Source: Myripristis murdjan
Taxonomy: Eukaryota; Chordata; Actinopteri; Holocentriformes; Holocentridae
DNA length: 64,000 nt
Direction of reading: 5' to 3'
Assembly: GCF_902150065.1 (NCBI RefSeq)
Contig: NC_043986.1
Coordinates: 25,281,390-25,345,389 of the forward strand
Shown: piece after piece, positions 11,197-21,990 of the stretch
Numbering within the stretch: the first letter of the stretch is position 1
Layout: every line of letters begins with the position of its first letter
Notes under the pieces: model-generated
What the model was told of the DNA's origin: nothing
Seen by the model: the letters and a program-made list of their open reading frames with translations, nothing else
The model's database searches: none
Translations under genes and position numbers: made by a program

Positions 11197-14100
11197 AGAT
11201 TTTTGTGTATTCTTGCACCTAGTTCCTGTTATTTATCCAAAAACACAAACTCAGCTTAACATAATTTAGCTCCACACACTCACCCTTTCAATGTTCCCTT
11301 TCCCTGTATATGTCGCAGTCACAGATTTTACTTCCTCATGACATCCTAAGTCCAAGGTTTCTCTCTAATTTCTAATTTGAGGAGAGAGTATTACCAAGTT
11401 CACAAACACTGACTGAGCTGTCTTAGTGCTTTAAGCTGAGCACGATACATATCCCTCCCCTTTAAGGCCTGGTAATGCCACAGTGAAGCAATATCTCAGG
11501 GTTGAATGTATCGTTTCGCATTCTCAGTGGTAGATCAAATTTTTCATTTTTTTCAGCAAACAAACAAAAGTGCATCATACTGAGCAACGCTGCATGTTAA
11601 GGTGTTTCATTTCAAAGCAATTTCAGAGAGACAGGTTGTCCCCCAGTTTGCACCTCATGCCACTGACTGCATGGAATCAGATTTGTGCCAAAAGAATCAA
11701 ACAAAACTTCTTCAGTATCAAGCAAAAACACAAATTTGAGAGAGTGAGAAAAAAAAAACACTGAAGCAAAAAAAAAAAAAAAAAAAATGTCATCTCAATA
11801 GCAAACTTTCAACTTTTCACCCCACTGGCTACTGAGTTTTTGATTGACAGCTCAGTGTCCTGGACGCTGCTCAGTGCAGCAAGCGCAAGTTTCTCTGTTG
11901 GTGGACTGGACAAGCTAAACAGTGGCACTGGACCTTCACCATCGATCTTCACTGCATTCCTAAGAGATTAATAAAGTGTTCCATGTATAAAAGTTCAAAT
12001 TCCCTTGCAACTCTAAAAACATTAATTTAACACTCCAAAAATGTTAAATTAATTGGACTTTTGCTCTCTTTCCCCCTTGAAATTCAAATAACATCTAACA
12101 TTATATTTTTAATTACACAAGCTGTTGGGTCAAAGCTCATTTTGATCAAAATGCCTTCTGTGACAGAATTAGCATTTTAGGATCATCTAATCTTTTTTAT
12201 GGACATTAAGGTTACTTTGTGGTGACATGGCAATGTATGTGCTTGCATTAACTGTCACTCAAAAACTCAGCAGCCAATGGGGACACACCCCTGAAAAAAC
12301 CCGCCCACACGAGACGTTTGTGCCAGAATTGCAAACAAAAATGCAGGCAGCACAAAGGAGAGAGCTGGCAGCGAAACCACAGAGCACACAGGGAAGGCAA
12401 AAGTCTGATCAGAGAGGAAGAAGCAGGGGGAGCTATAAAATAAAGGATGTACTTTCAAAAACATAAAAGGACAAATAATTTGCTTGAATACACAAATAAT
12501 TTGTTTTGCAAATTATATATAAATAATGTGTTTACTTTTGAGATGACATTTTTTTGCTTCAGTGTTTTTTTTTCTCTCCCAAATTTGTGTTTTTGCTGGA
12601 TACTGAGGACGTTTTGTTTGATCTTTTTTTTGCACAAATCAGATTCCACAGATGTTGCCTTCCAATTTTCCAATTAACTGAAAGTTATGAACAAATTTGC
12701 ATGAAATTTTCCAGAAAGGCTGGTTATTGGGCAAGGACAAAACTAGTTCACTCTTCACTGATTGGTTAAAGGGAGCTGGAGCCGATCAGTGTAACTGGCC
12801 ACAGCCCCATAGTGGTAGCAGAGGTATGTGCTTTTCTGAGTGTTTCCTAGTTTCACATTGAGATAATGCATGGACTTGCATATCCTGGTTATGATCGGGT
12901 TTTTGAAGTATCTCATTTTTGACTTTGTGCATGTAAACATCATATCCTGATTTCAGAAGCCTTTATCCTGCTATGCAGAAACCCAGTTATTTTAGCTGGA
13001 CTGCTCTGAAATAAATTGGGCTACTGTTGCATGTATACATCTTATCCTGGTGTGTAATTACTGCCAACTACCTGTGCAGGCACAGCAGCAGTCACAGCAT
13101 GACACTCATCAAAGTGGAGGTTTAATATTGTAACTTGCTGTGAAACCACCAAGACTTTCACGCGGTCTGTAGACTTACCAGAAGCAGTCCTCGGGCAACC
13201 TGGGCATTTTAGTCCCAGCTACAAGTCAACCAGGTGCCGCCCCCCCAAGCCCGCTGTAAACCAAAATGGTCTCATTTCCAACAGCCGCAGTCAAATTCAT
13301 TATGGTTAACAGTTAAAGAGGAATATCAGATTAATGATTTCAAAATTGCCGGTTTGTGTTGTAAACATCACAGGCGCCTGTGCATGCAAGATTTGTATTA
13401 ACTAATGTGTTATATCTAACACCGTCTGTCTGACAGCTCTGATGTGTGGGTTTGCAGTGGCATTTGGGTTTCACCTATTCTATAAATACCCAGTGAGGTG
13501 TGGAAAAAGGAAAATGAAGACACTAATAACTTTTTGTGATACTAGAAGAATTCTGAAAGCAGATGTGATATATTAGACTATGGATGAATGGGAAAATCAC
13601 TCGGTGTCAAAGGGAATACTGTAAGCGTAAATAATACAAGGTTTTTGCTATTTTTGTGGGGGATTTAAACCATTTAATTTTGTAATATTGTTGCAGAATA
13701 TAGCAAGAGATGTGAAATAGCCATGGGCAGTTGTTACAGCTTGTGAAGCTCTTATAACCTTGCAACCTGTTTAGTTGTGTATGATGTCTGCTAACAGTCC
13801 TCTATCTCACTTCCAGTTGGTGAGCCAATACACCACACAAACCAACACAGCACATACATTTTGTTACTGCTCAGTGTGCCTGATATTATTCTCTCCACAA
13901 AACCTTCTGAAAGATCACAGTGACACAGTGGAAAGAATTGTGGTTTAAGAGCATTTGCTTTCACACAGTGTCGTAAATGTATTATTGCTGCAAAAGGCAA
14001 TGCGTCATTGTTACTGATATACTGTACATTACTAAGTCATAGGGAATAGAAGATGGGGGAGTTAAGAAAGTGAATGCAAACCATGCTCAGTCTCATTCGC

Positions 14101-15060
14101 AAGCTGTGGTAAGTTTACTTCAGTGGAACTTGACTGTGGCTGATCAACGTCCGCATGACAAAACCGTCGAGCTCTCTGGAGCAGCTGTCGGAGCTGAAGG
14201 AGAGTATTTTCATTTCCATGGAGGTAAACCAAGGGGTTGAGGGCACTGTTCAGACATGCAAGGCCACGACTTATCTGATAAGCAATGTAGACTTCATTAG
14301 ACCATTCACGGCACTGGCCCTGCTTCAATAAAACTCTTGATTTGAGATTGAGGTTCTTGAAAGTGTGATAGGGGATGTAACAAACAGAGAGAAGTATGAT
14401 CAAAATGAGCAACAACTTCAAACTTCTTTGTTTTTGTACCTTGTCAATTCTCTGGATGGTGCACAGAACTACAGCCAAGTGTCCATAGCAGCCCAGAGTG
14501 ATGAGGAATGGGATGCAGAACCCGGTGACAGTCCATCCAAGGCTGTACGTCAGATAATCTTCAACGTAGAACTTAGAGGTGGTATCAAAACATTTGTCAG
14601 TTTTGTTTTCAGATGATTTGGCGAAGAACATGTCTGGTAGACTCTGAATGCTCACCAAGACCCAAACAATCACTGTGGTGACCACAGAGTGGGTGACAGA
14701 TATCCTTCCCATCACTCTGATTGGGTGAACAATGGCCAGGTACCTGTACACACTTATACAGGTGAGGAATCCAATGCTGCCATATAAATTCAGGTTGAAG
14801 AAGAATCTTGTAATCTTGCAGAACACAGCTCCAAAAATCCATTTCCTTTGCAAAAAACAATACACAACCAGAAAAGGTAGTGTAACCAAATATAAAATAT
14901 CTGCAAGTCCGAGGTTGAGAACAAAAACATTGATGATCTTAAGTTTGTTCCAGTTCTGGTGCAATGACTTCAGTCCCCAGGCATTAGCTATCAGGCCAAT
15001 GATAAACACTGAGATGTAAACAGCAGGCAGGAATCTGTTCATAAAGGTAAAGTTAATCGG
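11197..15060. repeat. tandem unit 3, diverged, leading into receptor copy D
   Basis: The spacer of units 1 and 2 continues here with scattered single-base changes, a shorter A-run near 11768-11787, and an insertion near 13140-13185. Its inverted repeat has outer edges at 11672 and 12648. Homology runs on through copy D but stops inside the 5' part of that gene; sequence upstream of copy D is unrelated to that upstream of copies A-C. Unit 3 is therefore an older duplication than units 1 and 2. Confidence 0.8.
11672..12648. repeat. inverted repeat in receptor spacer, unit 3
   Basis: The same outer arms as in units 1 and 2, with a few substitutions. Its presence in all three units shows that the insertion preceded the duplications. 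Confidence 0.7.
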
Positions 15061-15081
15061 TTCACAAGGGTTACTCTTCAT
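14062..15081 (-). CDS. P2Y1-like nucleotide receptor, array copy D
   Basis: A 339-residue P2Y1-subfamily GPCR in one coding exon. From TM3 to the C-terminus it is nearly identical to copies A-C, but the first 80 or so residues differ: the N-terminus reads MKSNPCEPINFTF, with a sequon at N10, and the end of TM2 into extracellular loop 1 reads YCFLQRKW. This mosaic pattern suggests gene conversion of the 3' part. A strong acceptor, CTGTTTTTCAG, ends 8 bases before the ATG, so a noncoding 5' exon lies further right. The upstream DNA is not shared with copies A-C, so this copy likely has its own promoter. All ligand-site and NPLVY residues are present. Confidence 0.85.
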   Translation of the reverse strand: MKSNPCEPINFTFMNRFLPAVYISVFIIGLIANAWGLKSLHQNWNKLKIINVFVLNLGLADILYLVTLPFLVVYCFLQRKWIFGAVFCKITRFFFNLNLYGSIGFLTCISVYRYLAIVHPIRVMGRISVTHSVVTTVIVWVLVSIQSLPDMFFAKSSENKTDKCFDTTSKFYVEDYLTYSLGWTVTGFCIPFLITLGCYGHLAVVLCTIQRIDKVQKQRSLKLLLILIILLSVCYIPYHTFKNLNLKSRVLLKQGQCREWSNEVYIAYQISRGLACLNSALNPLVYLHGNENTLLQLRQLLQRARRFCHADVDQPQSSSTEVNLPQLANETEHGLHSLS

Positions 15082-16009
15082 TCTGCCCTCTGAAAAACAG
15101 AAAATATAAACCTTCAGCTTGCAGTAGATATGCTGGCGTTTTGCGTGGTCAAAGAGGTGATGCTTCTTTTAATTTACAAACCTCATTTCGTAATACAGTA
15201 ATACAGCATTACAGATGACTGTTTTCACTCCATAAATAAAGCTAATAAATTTGATACTGTTTTTACTTACACTGATATATCACTTGATCTGTTGCGATGA
15301 GGAGCTGTGCAAAGGAAATGACAATCGATAAGTGCTGAGGAAGTTACTTGAAAGTTTTGTAAGACACAATTTCTTCACACTGAAAATAGTTGAGGTAAAG
15401 CTGTCCTCAGGAGAAAGATAGCCTGGTTAACTGAAGCCACTTAAAAAAGTCATTTTAACCACTTGGTAAACATGATCAAAAACTGACCAAATATACAAAA
15501 ATATACAAAATTATTATATAATATTCTAACATGGATATATAAAGCTAATATACTGTTTTTTCTGCAATTATGCTGTTCCTAGTGTGTTTATGTTTACAGG
15601 GAATGCAGGCTATGTGATCCCAGCTTTTGTATGTGTGTGAGTTTTCTGTTGTCTGTTGAGCTGCATGGACATAGTGTTGAGTCCCTCTTCTATCTGTGCC
15701 TGGGAGACACTTAAGACAGCCTGGATTGGTCGATTCAATGCCAAGCATTACTATCACATCATATAATGTATATGGGGAGATATCCCACCAACAAGAATAT
15801 GACATAGTGGGTGACATAGAGTGCTGAAACAGGCCTAAACTGTTAAATGAACAGCAGTCAATGCAACCTTTTTGGAAAATAAGCTTTCTAAATTATAATT
15901 GTTTTATTTTATTTATTTTTGTTTTCACTGGTAAAAATGGCCAGACAGTGGTTAGAAGAATATGCTTTCCTGTGTATGCTTTTTTCCCCTCTGGTTTTGC
16001 AAGCAGTCA
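15082..16009. other. region upstream of receptor copy D
   Basis: It holds the conserved 3' splice site at 15090-15091 and presumably the unrecognised 5' exon and promoter of copy D. It is AT-rich around 15480-15540, and no other gene is recognised. Confidence 0.4.
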
Positions 16010-16930
16010 ATACCACATGGCGTCCTTCAACATCTGCAAAAAACTGCTGCTGATGTTCTACCAGTCTGTTGTGGCGAGCGCCCTCTTCTATGCGGTGGTG
16101 TGCTGGGGAGGCAGCATCAAGAAGAGGGACGCCTCACAACTGGACAAACCGGTGAGGAAAGCGGGCACTGGAGAGCCTGACATCCGTGGCAGAGCAACGG
16201 GCGCTGAGCAGGCTCCTGTCAATCATGGACAATCCACTGCATCCACTGCACAGCACCATCACCAAGCAGAAGAGCAGCTTCAGTGACAGGCTGCTGTCAC
16301 TGTCCTGCTCCACCGACAGACTGAGGAAATCATTCCTCCCCCACGCCATGCGGCTTTTTAACTCCACCCGGAGGAAATAACTCTTACTGTATGCACATTC
16401 TCCCTTCTACTCAGCACCTTAACTACTGCCCCTGCTAACCCCGCCTTAAATCCCAGTACCGGGCGTCGGGTTCTGTCACTTGGTCTCATGGTTTCACACT
16501 AACCCTGAACCTCCGTCGGAGCGTGTCGTTCCTCAGGTTTAGGTTATTTCTGCTGTTTAAACTGTTCATATTTCTATTTTTTATATATTCCTCGCTTATA
16601 GTGTATATTGCTTGCTGCTATTTATCATCTGTTTATACTGTGAATTTTTTTTTTTTTATCATCTATTTATCATCTGGGTGCTATTTATCATCTGTTTATA
16701 CTGTAAATTTGCACATTGCCCTCATCTATGCACATTGTATACATCGATGCACACTGGTTTTTTGGGGGTTTTTGCACATTGTTTTTTGCACATTGGGTAC
16801 TTAGATCTTTAGATCCCGAGTGTCATCTTTTATTCTTTATTTTTGTTTTACTTAATCTTGTACTCTGTGGATACCGCTGAAAACTGTGAATTTCCTTCGG
16901 GATGAATAAAGTATCTATCTATCTATCTAC
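16010..16930 (+). mobile_element. 5'-truncated LINE, L2/CR1-like, 3' end
   Basis: The C-terminal part of a non-LTR reverse-transcriptase polyprotein is readable from about 16015, with the stretch LLLMFYQSVVASALFYAVV. A frameshift near 16160 moves the continuation (RLLSIMDNPLHPLHSTITKQ) into another frame, which ends at a stop at 16378-16380. A 3' UTR of about 540 bases follows, ending in GGGATGAATAAAGTATCTAT and a short TCTA repeat, the usual tail of fish L2-like LINEs. The copy is dead: 5' truncated and frameshifted. The family assignment rests on motifs recalled by eye. Confidence 0.75.
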
Positions 16931-17199
16931 ATCGACTGATTGCAATGGTGGAAATCTCCTGAAATTGTCCTGATTATATAGTCATAATCAGTCCCTCCGG
17001 GATTTTGTGGACTTTAGTGGGGAATTCTTTTGCAATGAAATAATGGGAACAAATTAAAATGGCAAAAAATTTGATCTGATTTTTTTGTATAATACAGTAA
17101 AAACTTGTTCCAGTGAGAGTAAAGCAGCTCTACTCTGAATATGCTTAATAAAAATTTTATCTTGCAAGTACTTCATAAACTTAATTCCAAGATTCTTCT

Positions 17200-17735
17200 A
17201 ACAATCTGTGTGAAGTGTTTCAGTCAGGCTTCAGGTGTTTTCATTCCACTGAAACCACACTTACAAGAGTGACAAATGATCTATTGCCATGGATACTGGT
17301 GTTACCTCTATACTTATCTTTCTCTATCTGAGTGCAGTCCATACTGTTAAAGCACCTTGAAAATTTAATTGGTATTTGTGGCCTGATGCTCTCTTGGTTG
17401 AAGTCTTTTCTCTGAGAGAGAAAGCATTGTGTCAGCTACAATAATGACCTCTCAATATTGACAATTTAACTACGGTGTTCCTCAGGGGTTGGTCCTGGGC
17501 CATCTCCTATTTTTTATCTATATTCCCTTTGGGTGGTATTATTTGCTGCTCTAACATTAGCTTCCATTGTTATGCTGATGATACTCAGATCTTCAAAGCT
17601 GTCAAACATAATAACCACTCTGCACTGGCTAACCTTGAGGTGTGTCTGTGTGCTGTTGAAGGTTGGATGTCTTTTAATTTACTGATGCTTAACACAGGCA
17701 AGACTGAAATGCTGGTCACTGGCTGCAGACATTAG
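17200..17735 (+). mobile_element. decayed LINE reverse-transcriptase fragment, L2-like
   Basis: Broken frames contain the fingers-palm part of a non-LTR reverse transcriptase: FQSGFRCFHSTETTLTRVTN near 17218-17277, a GVPQG-like stretch near 17475, then FHCYADDTQIFKAV with the catalytic YADD near 17570, and LNTGKTEMLVTG at the end. Both ends are missing and stops interrupt the first half. It is a different segment of a LINE from the one at 16.0-16.9 kb and may derive from a separate insertion. Confidence 0.75.
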
Positions 17736-17785
17736 CTTTGCTCCATTATTGCATTTATGTGCCATGTTCTCTCTTTGCTTTATTA

Positions 17786-18806
17786 CAGTTTTTCTCAGTT
17801 GCTTTAGTGCATTTCTCAGATCATTATTAACATTTGCACAAGATTTCATGCATTTCACAGCACAATTAGTGCAAACTGCAAAACCTATTGGATAACCTGC
17901 AAAAGCGTGGCACTTGTTCAAAATGATTAGTTTATGTCTCAAAGGCAAGTATTTATCCCAATGAAACTGTCGGTGTCATCAAAATGACAAGTCCTTACAC
18001 CATTGTGTATGAACAAGATAGTCAAATGCCTTTGTCATGTTATCATTACTCTGTAATTGTTTTCCGATACCAGAGCTTGGTGACTGAGATGAGGGCTCAT
18101 AAGAGCACTACAATATTTGTGTAGCGTGGCTTTTTGAAAACTGTAGGCCTAAAGTTACACATTCTAACTAAGAGTTACATATTTCTGTATTTTGTGAAGT
18201 GATTGATTACAGTATACAAGGCACTGAATACAGTATGATTCACACTTTTATTGTGCTCTTTCAATTGCAACTTGTTTGCAGACATTGTTACAGTAGGCTA
18301 TAACCAAAAAAAAGCCTTTTACAGTATTGTGCATAAACCTGGGATTCAGCTGTGAGTGGCTGAAGAACTGGCTGATCATTGGTTACAACTAATTCTTTAA
18401 CTATTCCTCCTCATTAGTGAAAGTTGAGATTCACCTGAGCAAATTACTGTAGACATCTCCAGAAAAAAACATGATAGGCATGTATATAAAGATATGTATA
18501 TATAGATGTCTGAAAGATTTTGACAACTAGTTCAACAACTAGTTGCATGTTGAATGACTATTCAACATGCAACCAGTATAGTGGGTTGTGATGGCATGAC
18601 ATAAGCAGATGATAATGTTACAAAACAACAGAGAATTGCACTGACAAAACTGCATGATGTAGAAAAGTATTTGCTCTTTGTTCAAAGCAATGAGAAATCG
18701 CTACTGTGATGTGCACAAGTGACTTAATGTTGTGGAGGTTGAATGAGAAGTTTTGAGAATTTCAATTCTGATCTGAGAAATGCACTAAAGCAACTGAGAA
18801 AAACTA
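17786..18806. mobile_element. nonautonomous DNA transposon with long terminal inverted repeats
   Basis: The left end at 17786-17823 and the right end at 18770-18806 are inverted copies of about 37 bases: AGTTTTTCTCAGTTGCTTTA continuing into GTGCATTTCTCAGATC. A TA flanks both sides, suggesting a TA target duplication. The interior of about 0.95 kb has no transposase. It includes a palindrome at about 18542-18573 with a 14-base stem (GTTGCATGTTGAAT) and a 4-base loop. I cannot name the superfamily with confidence. Confidence 0.75.
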
Positions 18807-18809
18807 TAA

Positions 18810-19747
18810 GTCTCAGTACTTCCTTCGCATGTGTGTGTTTCTTATAATCTTGAGTCTGAATGCCTTGTATGAGTGTGACTGTGTTCGTCCCAGGTGTGCC
18901 CTACCCTACTCCTCCCTCCCAACCTTTGAGACTGTAAACAGGGCTTCTTTGCATTGGACTATTTTCTCTCTCCCCTCTCCCTAACTCCGTGATTCACAGT
19001 CTCTCTCATGCACACATGCTGTCCATCTCAAATTTCATTACACATCCAACTTTATAATTTGAATCAAGCTTTCACACCAGTTTTAAACATTGTGAGACTT
19101 CTTATTCCAAGTCTATTTTCTTTCTGTCACTCACCCAGTTTGTCACACAAGCAGACACACACGCCTCTATAGATACACTATTACACCACAAACCATTATA
19201 GTCAATCTATTCAATCTTTAATTGCTACTAAGATAATGGGTATATGCATGTATGCATACTAATTACATTACATATGCATATATACATTATATATGCATAC
19301 ATACAGATAGATAGATAGATAGATAGATAGATGAAATAGCAGGTGATTTGCAATGTATGAATGGTATTATCTGACTCAGAACAAAAATCCTCAGTACTTT
19401 AAGAGGTAACAGTCACAGCTTGTGAAGCTCACTGTGCATCCTGCCCCATCTCACATCCTGTTTATTTATATAACAATCACCAGCAGCCTTACACCCCTAT
19501 CTCGTTTCCTGTTTCTGAACCAATGCAGCACATGCATAGTGCCCCTGTGGCCTATATTATTCTGCCCACAAAACCCTCTGAAAAATTACAGGGACACAGT
19601 ACAATAGATTAAGAGCATTTGCTGTCTTTAATCCAAATTATAACACAGTGCAGTTAATGTGTCATTGTTGCAAAAAATGGTGCTTCATAGTTACTATACT
19701 TTACATTTCAAAGACACAAAGAGAAGAATATGAGAGGATTAAGAGAA
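18810..19747. other. 3' flank of receptor copy E
   Basis: From about 19410 to 19747 the sequence is recognisably homologous to the 3' flank of copy D (13.75-14.06 kb), including CCACAAAACC and AAGAGCATTTGCT. This shows that the duplication giving rise to copies D and E included downstream DNA. Otherwise no gene is seen. Confidence 0.6.
19306..19333. repeat. GATA microsatellite
   Basis: About seven tandem AGAT units, preceded by alternating ATGCATA steps. Confidence 0.85.
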
Positions 19748-20758
19748 TTAAAGCAAAACATGTTCAGTTTCATTCACGCGGTGTGGTGAGTTTACTTCAG
19801 TGGATCTTGGATGTGGATGATCGACATCTGCATGACAAAAACGTCGAGCTCTCTGGAGTAGCTGTCTGAGCTGAAGGAGAGTATTTTCATTTCCATGGAG
19901 GTAAACCAAGGGGTTGAGGGCACTGTTCAGACATGCAAGGCCACGACTTATCTGACGAGCAACATAGACTTCATTAGACCATTCAGGGCACTGGCCCTGT
20001 ACAGACAAAATCCTTGATTTGAGGTTGAGGTTCTTGAATATGTGATGGGGAATGTAACAAACAGAGAACAGAACAATCAAAATGACCAACAGCTTCAGGC
20101 TTCTCTGTTTCAGTACCTTGTCGATGGTATTTTTGCTGCATAGAATGACAAACATGTGTCCATAGCAGCCCAGAGTGATGAGGAATGGAATGCAGAATCC
20201 GATGACAGTCCATCCAAGGCTGTACGTCAGGTAATCCTCAAGGTATAGATCAGAGGTGGTTTCAAAACATTTCTCAGTTTTATTTTCAGACGATTTGGCG
20301 AAGAACAGGTCTGGTAGACTCTGAATGCTCACCAAGACCCAAACAACCACTGTGGTGACCACAGAGTGGGTGACAGTTATTCTTCCCATCACTCTCATTG
20401 GATGAACAATGGCCAGGTACCTGTACAGACTTATACAAGCAAGGAATCCAATGCTGCCATATAAATTCAGGTTGAAGAAGAATCTTGTTACCTTACAGAA
20501 AACATCTCCAAAGATCCATTTGCTTTTCCGGTAGTGGTAATCAATGAGAAATGGGATTGTTAGCAGATACAAAATATCTGCAAGTCCAAGGTTGAGAACA
20601 AATATATTAATGTTCCCCATTTTCTTCCACTTCTGGAGCAAAGACTTCAATCCCCAGGCATTGGCTGTCAGGCCAACAATGAGTACTGAGATGTAAACAC
20701 CAGGCAGGAATCTCCATGCAAAGTCAAAGTAAATTTGCTCACAAGAGCCGTTCCTCAT
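19748..20758 (-). CDS. P2Y1-like nucleotide receptor, array copy E
   Basis: A 336-residue P2Y1-subfamily GPCR and the most diverged of the five, hence probably the oldest branch of the array. Visible features are the N3-G-S5 sequon, C6 and C257 (likely second disulfide), D61, C88/C164, R92, YRY at 112-114, CYIPHHIFK in TM6, QISRG in TM7 and NPLVY at 282-286. In extracellular loop 2 it has E166 where the other copies and P2Y1 have Asp. An acceptor, GAATTTCAG, ends 8 bases before the ATG, so the 5' UTR is spliced, as in the other copies. No break is visible. The subfamily assignment is firm; orthology to a named mammalian gene is not. Confidence 0.87.
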   Translation of the reverse strand: MRNGSCEQIYFDFAWRFLPGVYISVLIVGLTANAWGLKSLLQKWKKMGNINIFVLNLGLADILYLLTIPFLIDYHYRKSKWIFGDVFCKVTRFFFNLNLYGSIGFLACISLYRYLAIVHPMRVMGRITVTHSVVTTVVVWVLVSIQSLPDLFFAKSSENKTEKCFETTSDLYLEDYLTYSLGWTVIGFCIPFLITLGCYGHMFVILCSKNTIDKVLKQRSLKLLVILIVLFSVCYIPHHIFKNLNLKSRILSVQGQCPEWSNEVYVARQISRGLACLNSALNPLVYLHGNENTLLQLRQLLQRARRFCHADVDHPHPRSTEVNSPHRVNETEHVLL

Positions 20759-21410
20759 CTTGTCTTCTGAAATTCAGCAAGAAAATATCCTCTGTTACAG
20801 TGGGTGCTCTAGTATTTTGTAGAGATGCAAACCGAGCAATGAGTGCTAGAATTAAATGAGTGCCTTCTTTCTTCCTTTTTTTCTCAAGACGCTTTCTGCA
20901 TTTTATATCTCTCTGCACCTGTCAGTATACAGGAAGTGGACCTTGAAGTGGTACGCTTTGGCTGGTTTGACGCATCAACCATTTAACACATCCTCAATCT
21001 TAACACTAATGTGAAGTCAGTGACACAAATATGGTGTCTCAGTTTTCAGCATGTCACATTAAACAATACATTAAAATCAGCAGAGCAAGAAGACGTGCAT
21101 CTCTGAGAGCACATGTTCATATTTTTCTCCACCAGCAGAAATTAAAATAAGTTCACCTATTGTTTATTACACAATACAATCATTTCAAACATGTAGGTAC
21201 TTTGCCATCCTGACTTTAAGATTTAATGTAAGAGTTCATGTAAAAGCCGAGATCATTTCATTATAACATATTTTCTGCTATTTTCTGCAGATTTATCGTA
21301 GCTGTAGATTTAGTCATATAATGAAAATGTCATGCTGCTAACTGTGCTGTCATCTTTGTTTATATAAAACAGCTATGGACCATCATATTTCGTCATATTT
21401 CTGGTACTGC
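20759..21410. other. region upstream of receptor copy E
   Basis: It contains the conserved acceptor at 20767-20768 and must contain or lead to the noncoding first exon of copy E, which I could not place. No other feature is recognised. Confidence 0.4.
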
Positions 21411-21990
21411 TTGTAGGCTGGGCCTAAAGCCTTTAGGATGGCAGTGTTGGTCCATTCATCTGTCCATCAATCTGTCCATCTGTTTGAGACTTCCAACACT
21501 TTACTCCAAGACTACACATCTCAAAATCTATTGGGCAGTTTGCCATGAAAATTGGTGACCAGATTTATGCTCCTCAGAGGATGAACCCTGCAAGATCTGG
21601 TGTCCTTAAATTTCTGTGGATTGAGCTGATATTTGGTAAATACAATGGAAGACTCCTCTTCACTGTGGTGACCCTATGAAACTATTTCCTGCAGCTATGA
21701 CTTTTCCAGCATTTGACCTGTACACAGCTTATGTGTAAATGTAATGGACTGTTTGCCAAGTAATTGGCTGAGCATATTCATGCTTCCCAGGGAATGAAAC
21801 CAATTGGTTTTGGTGTCATCATCAGCCCTCCTCTAGTGTCACCTTTAGCCCAAATGTCAAGTATCTCATAATCTATTGAGCTGACTGCCTTGAAATTAGA
21901 TGAGTAACGCTATGCTCCTCAGAGGATGAACCCTTTCAGTTTTTGCAAACATTTCAGTCTATTTTATTCTGAAGATTTGTGAGGCCTTTG
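21411..21990. repeat. interspersed repeat of the teleost AGAGGATGAACCCT type
   Basis: Two diverged internal copies of the phrase TATGCTCCTCAGAGGATGAA occur near 21570 and 21915, each next to a CCATGAAAATTGG- or GAAATTAGATG-like phrase, with a TCTGTCCATC-rich start near 21455. I recognise this wording from common fish interspersed repeats but cannot assign a class, and no coding capacity is seen. Confidence 0.5.
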
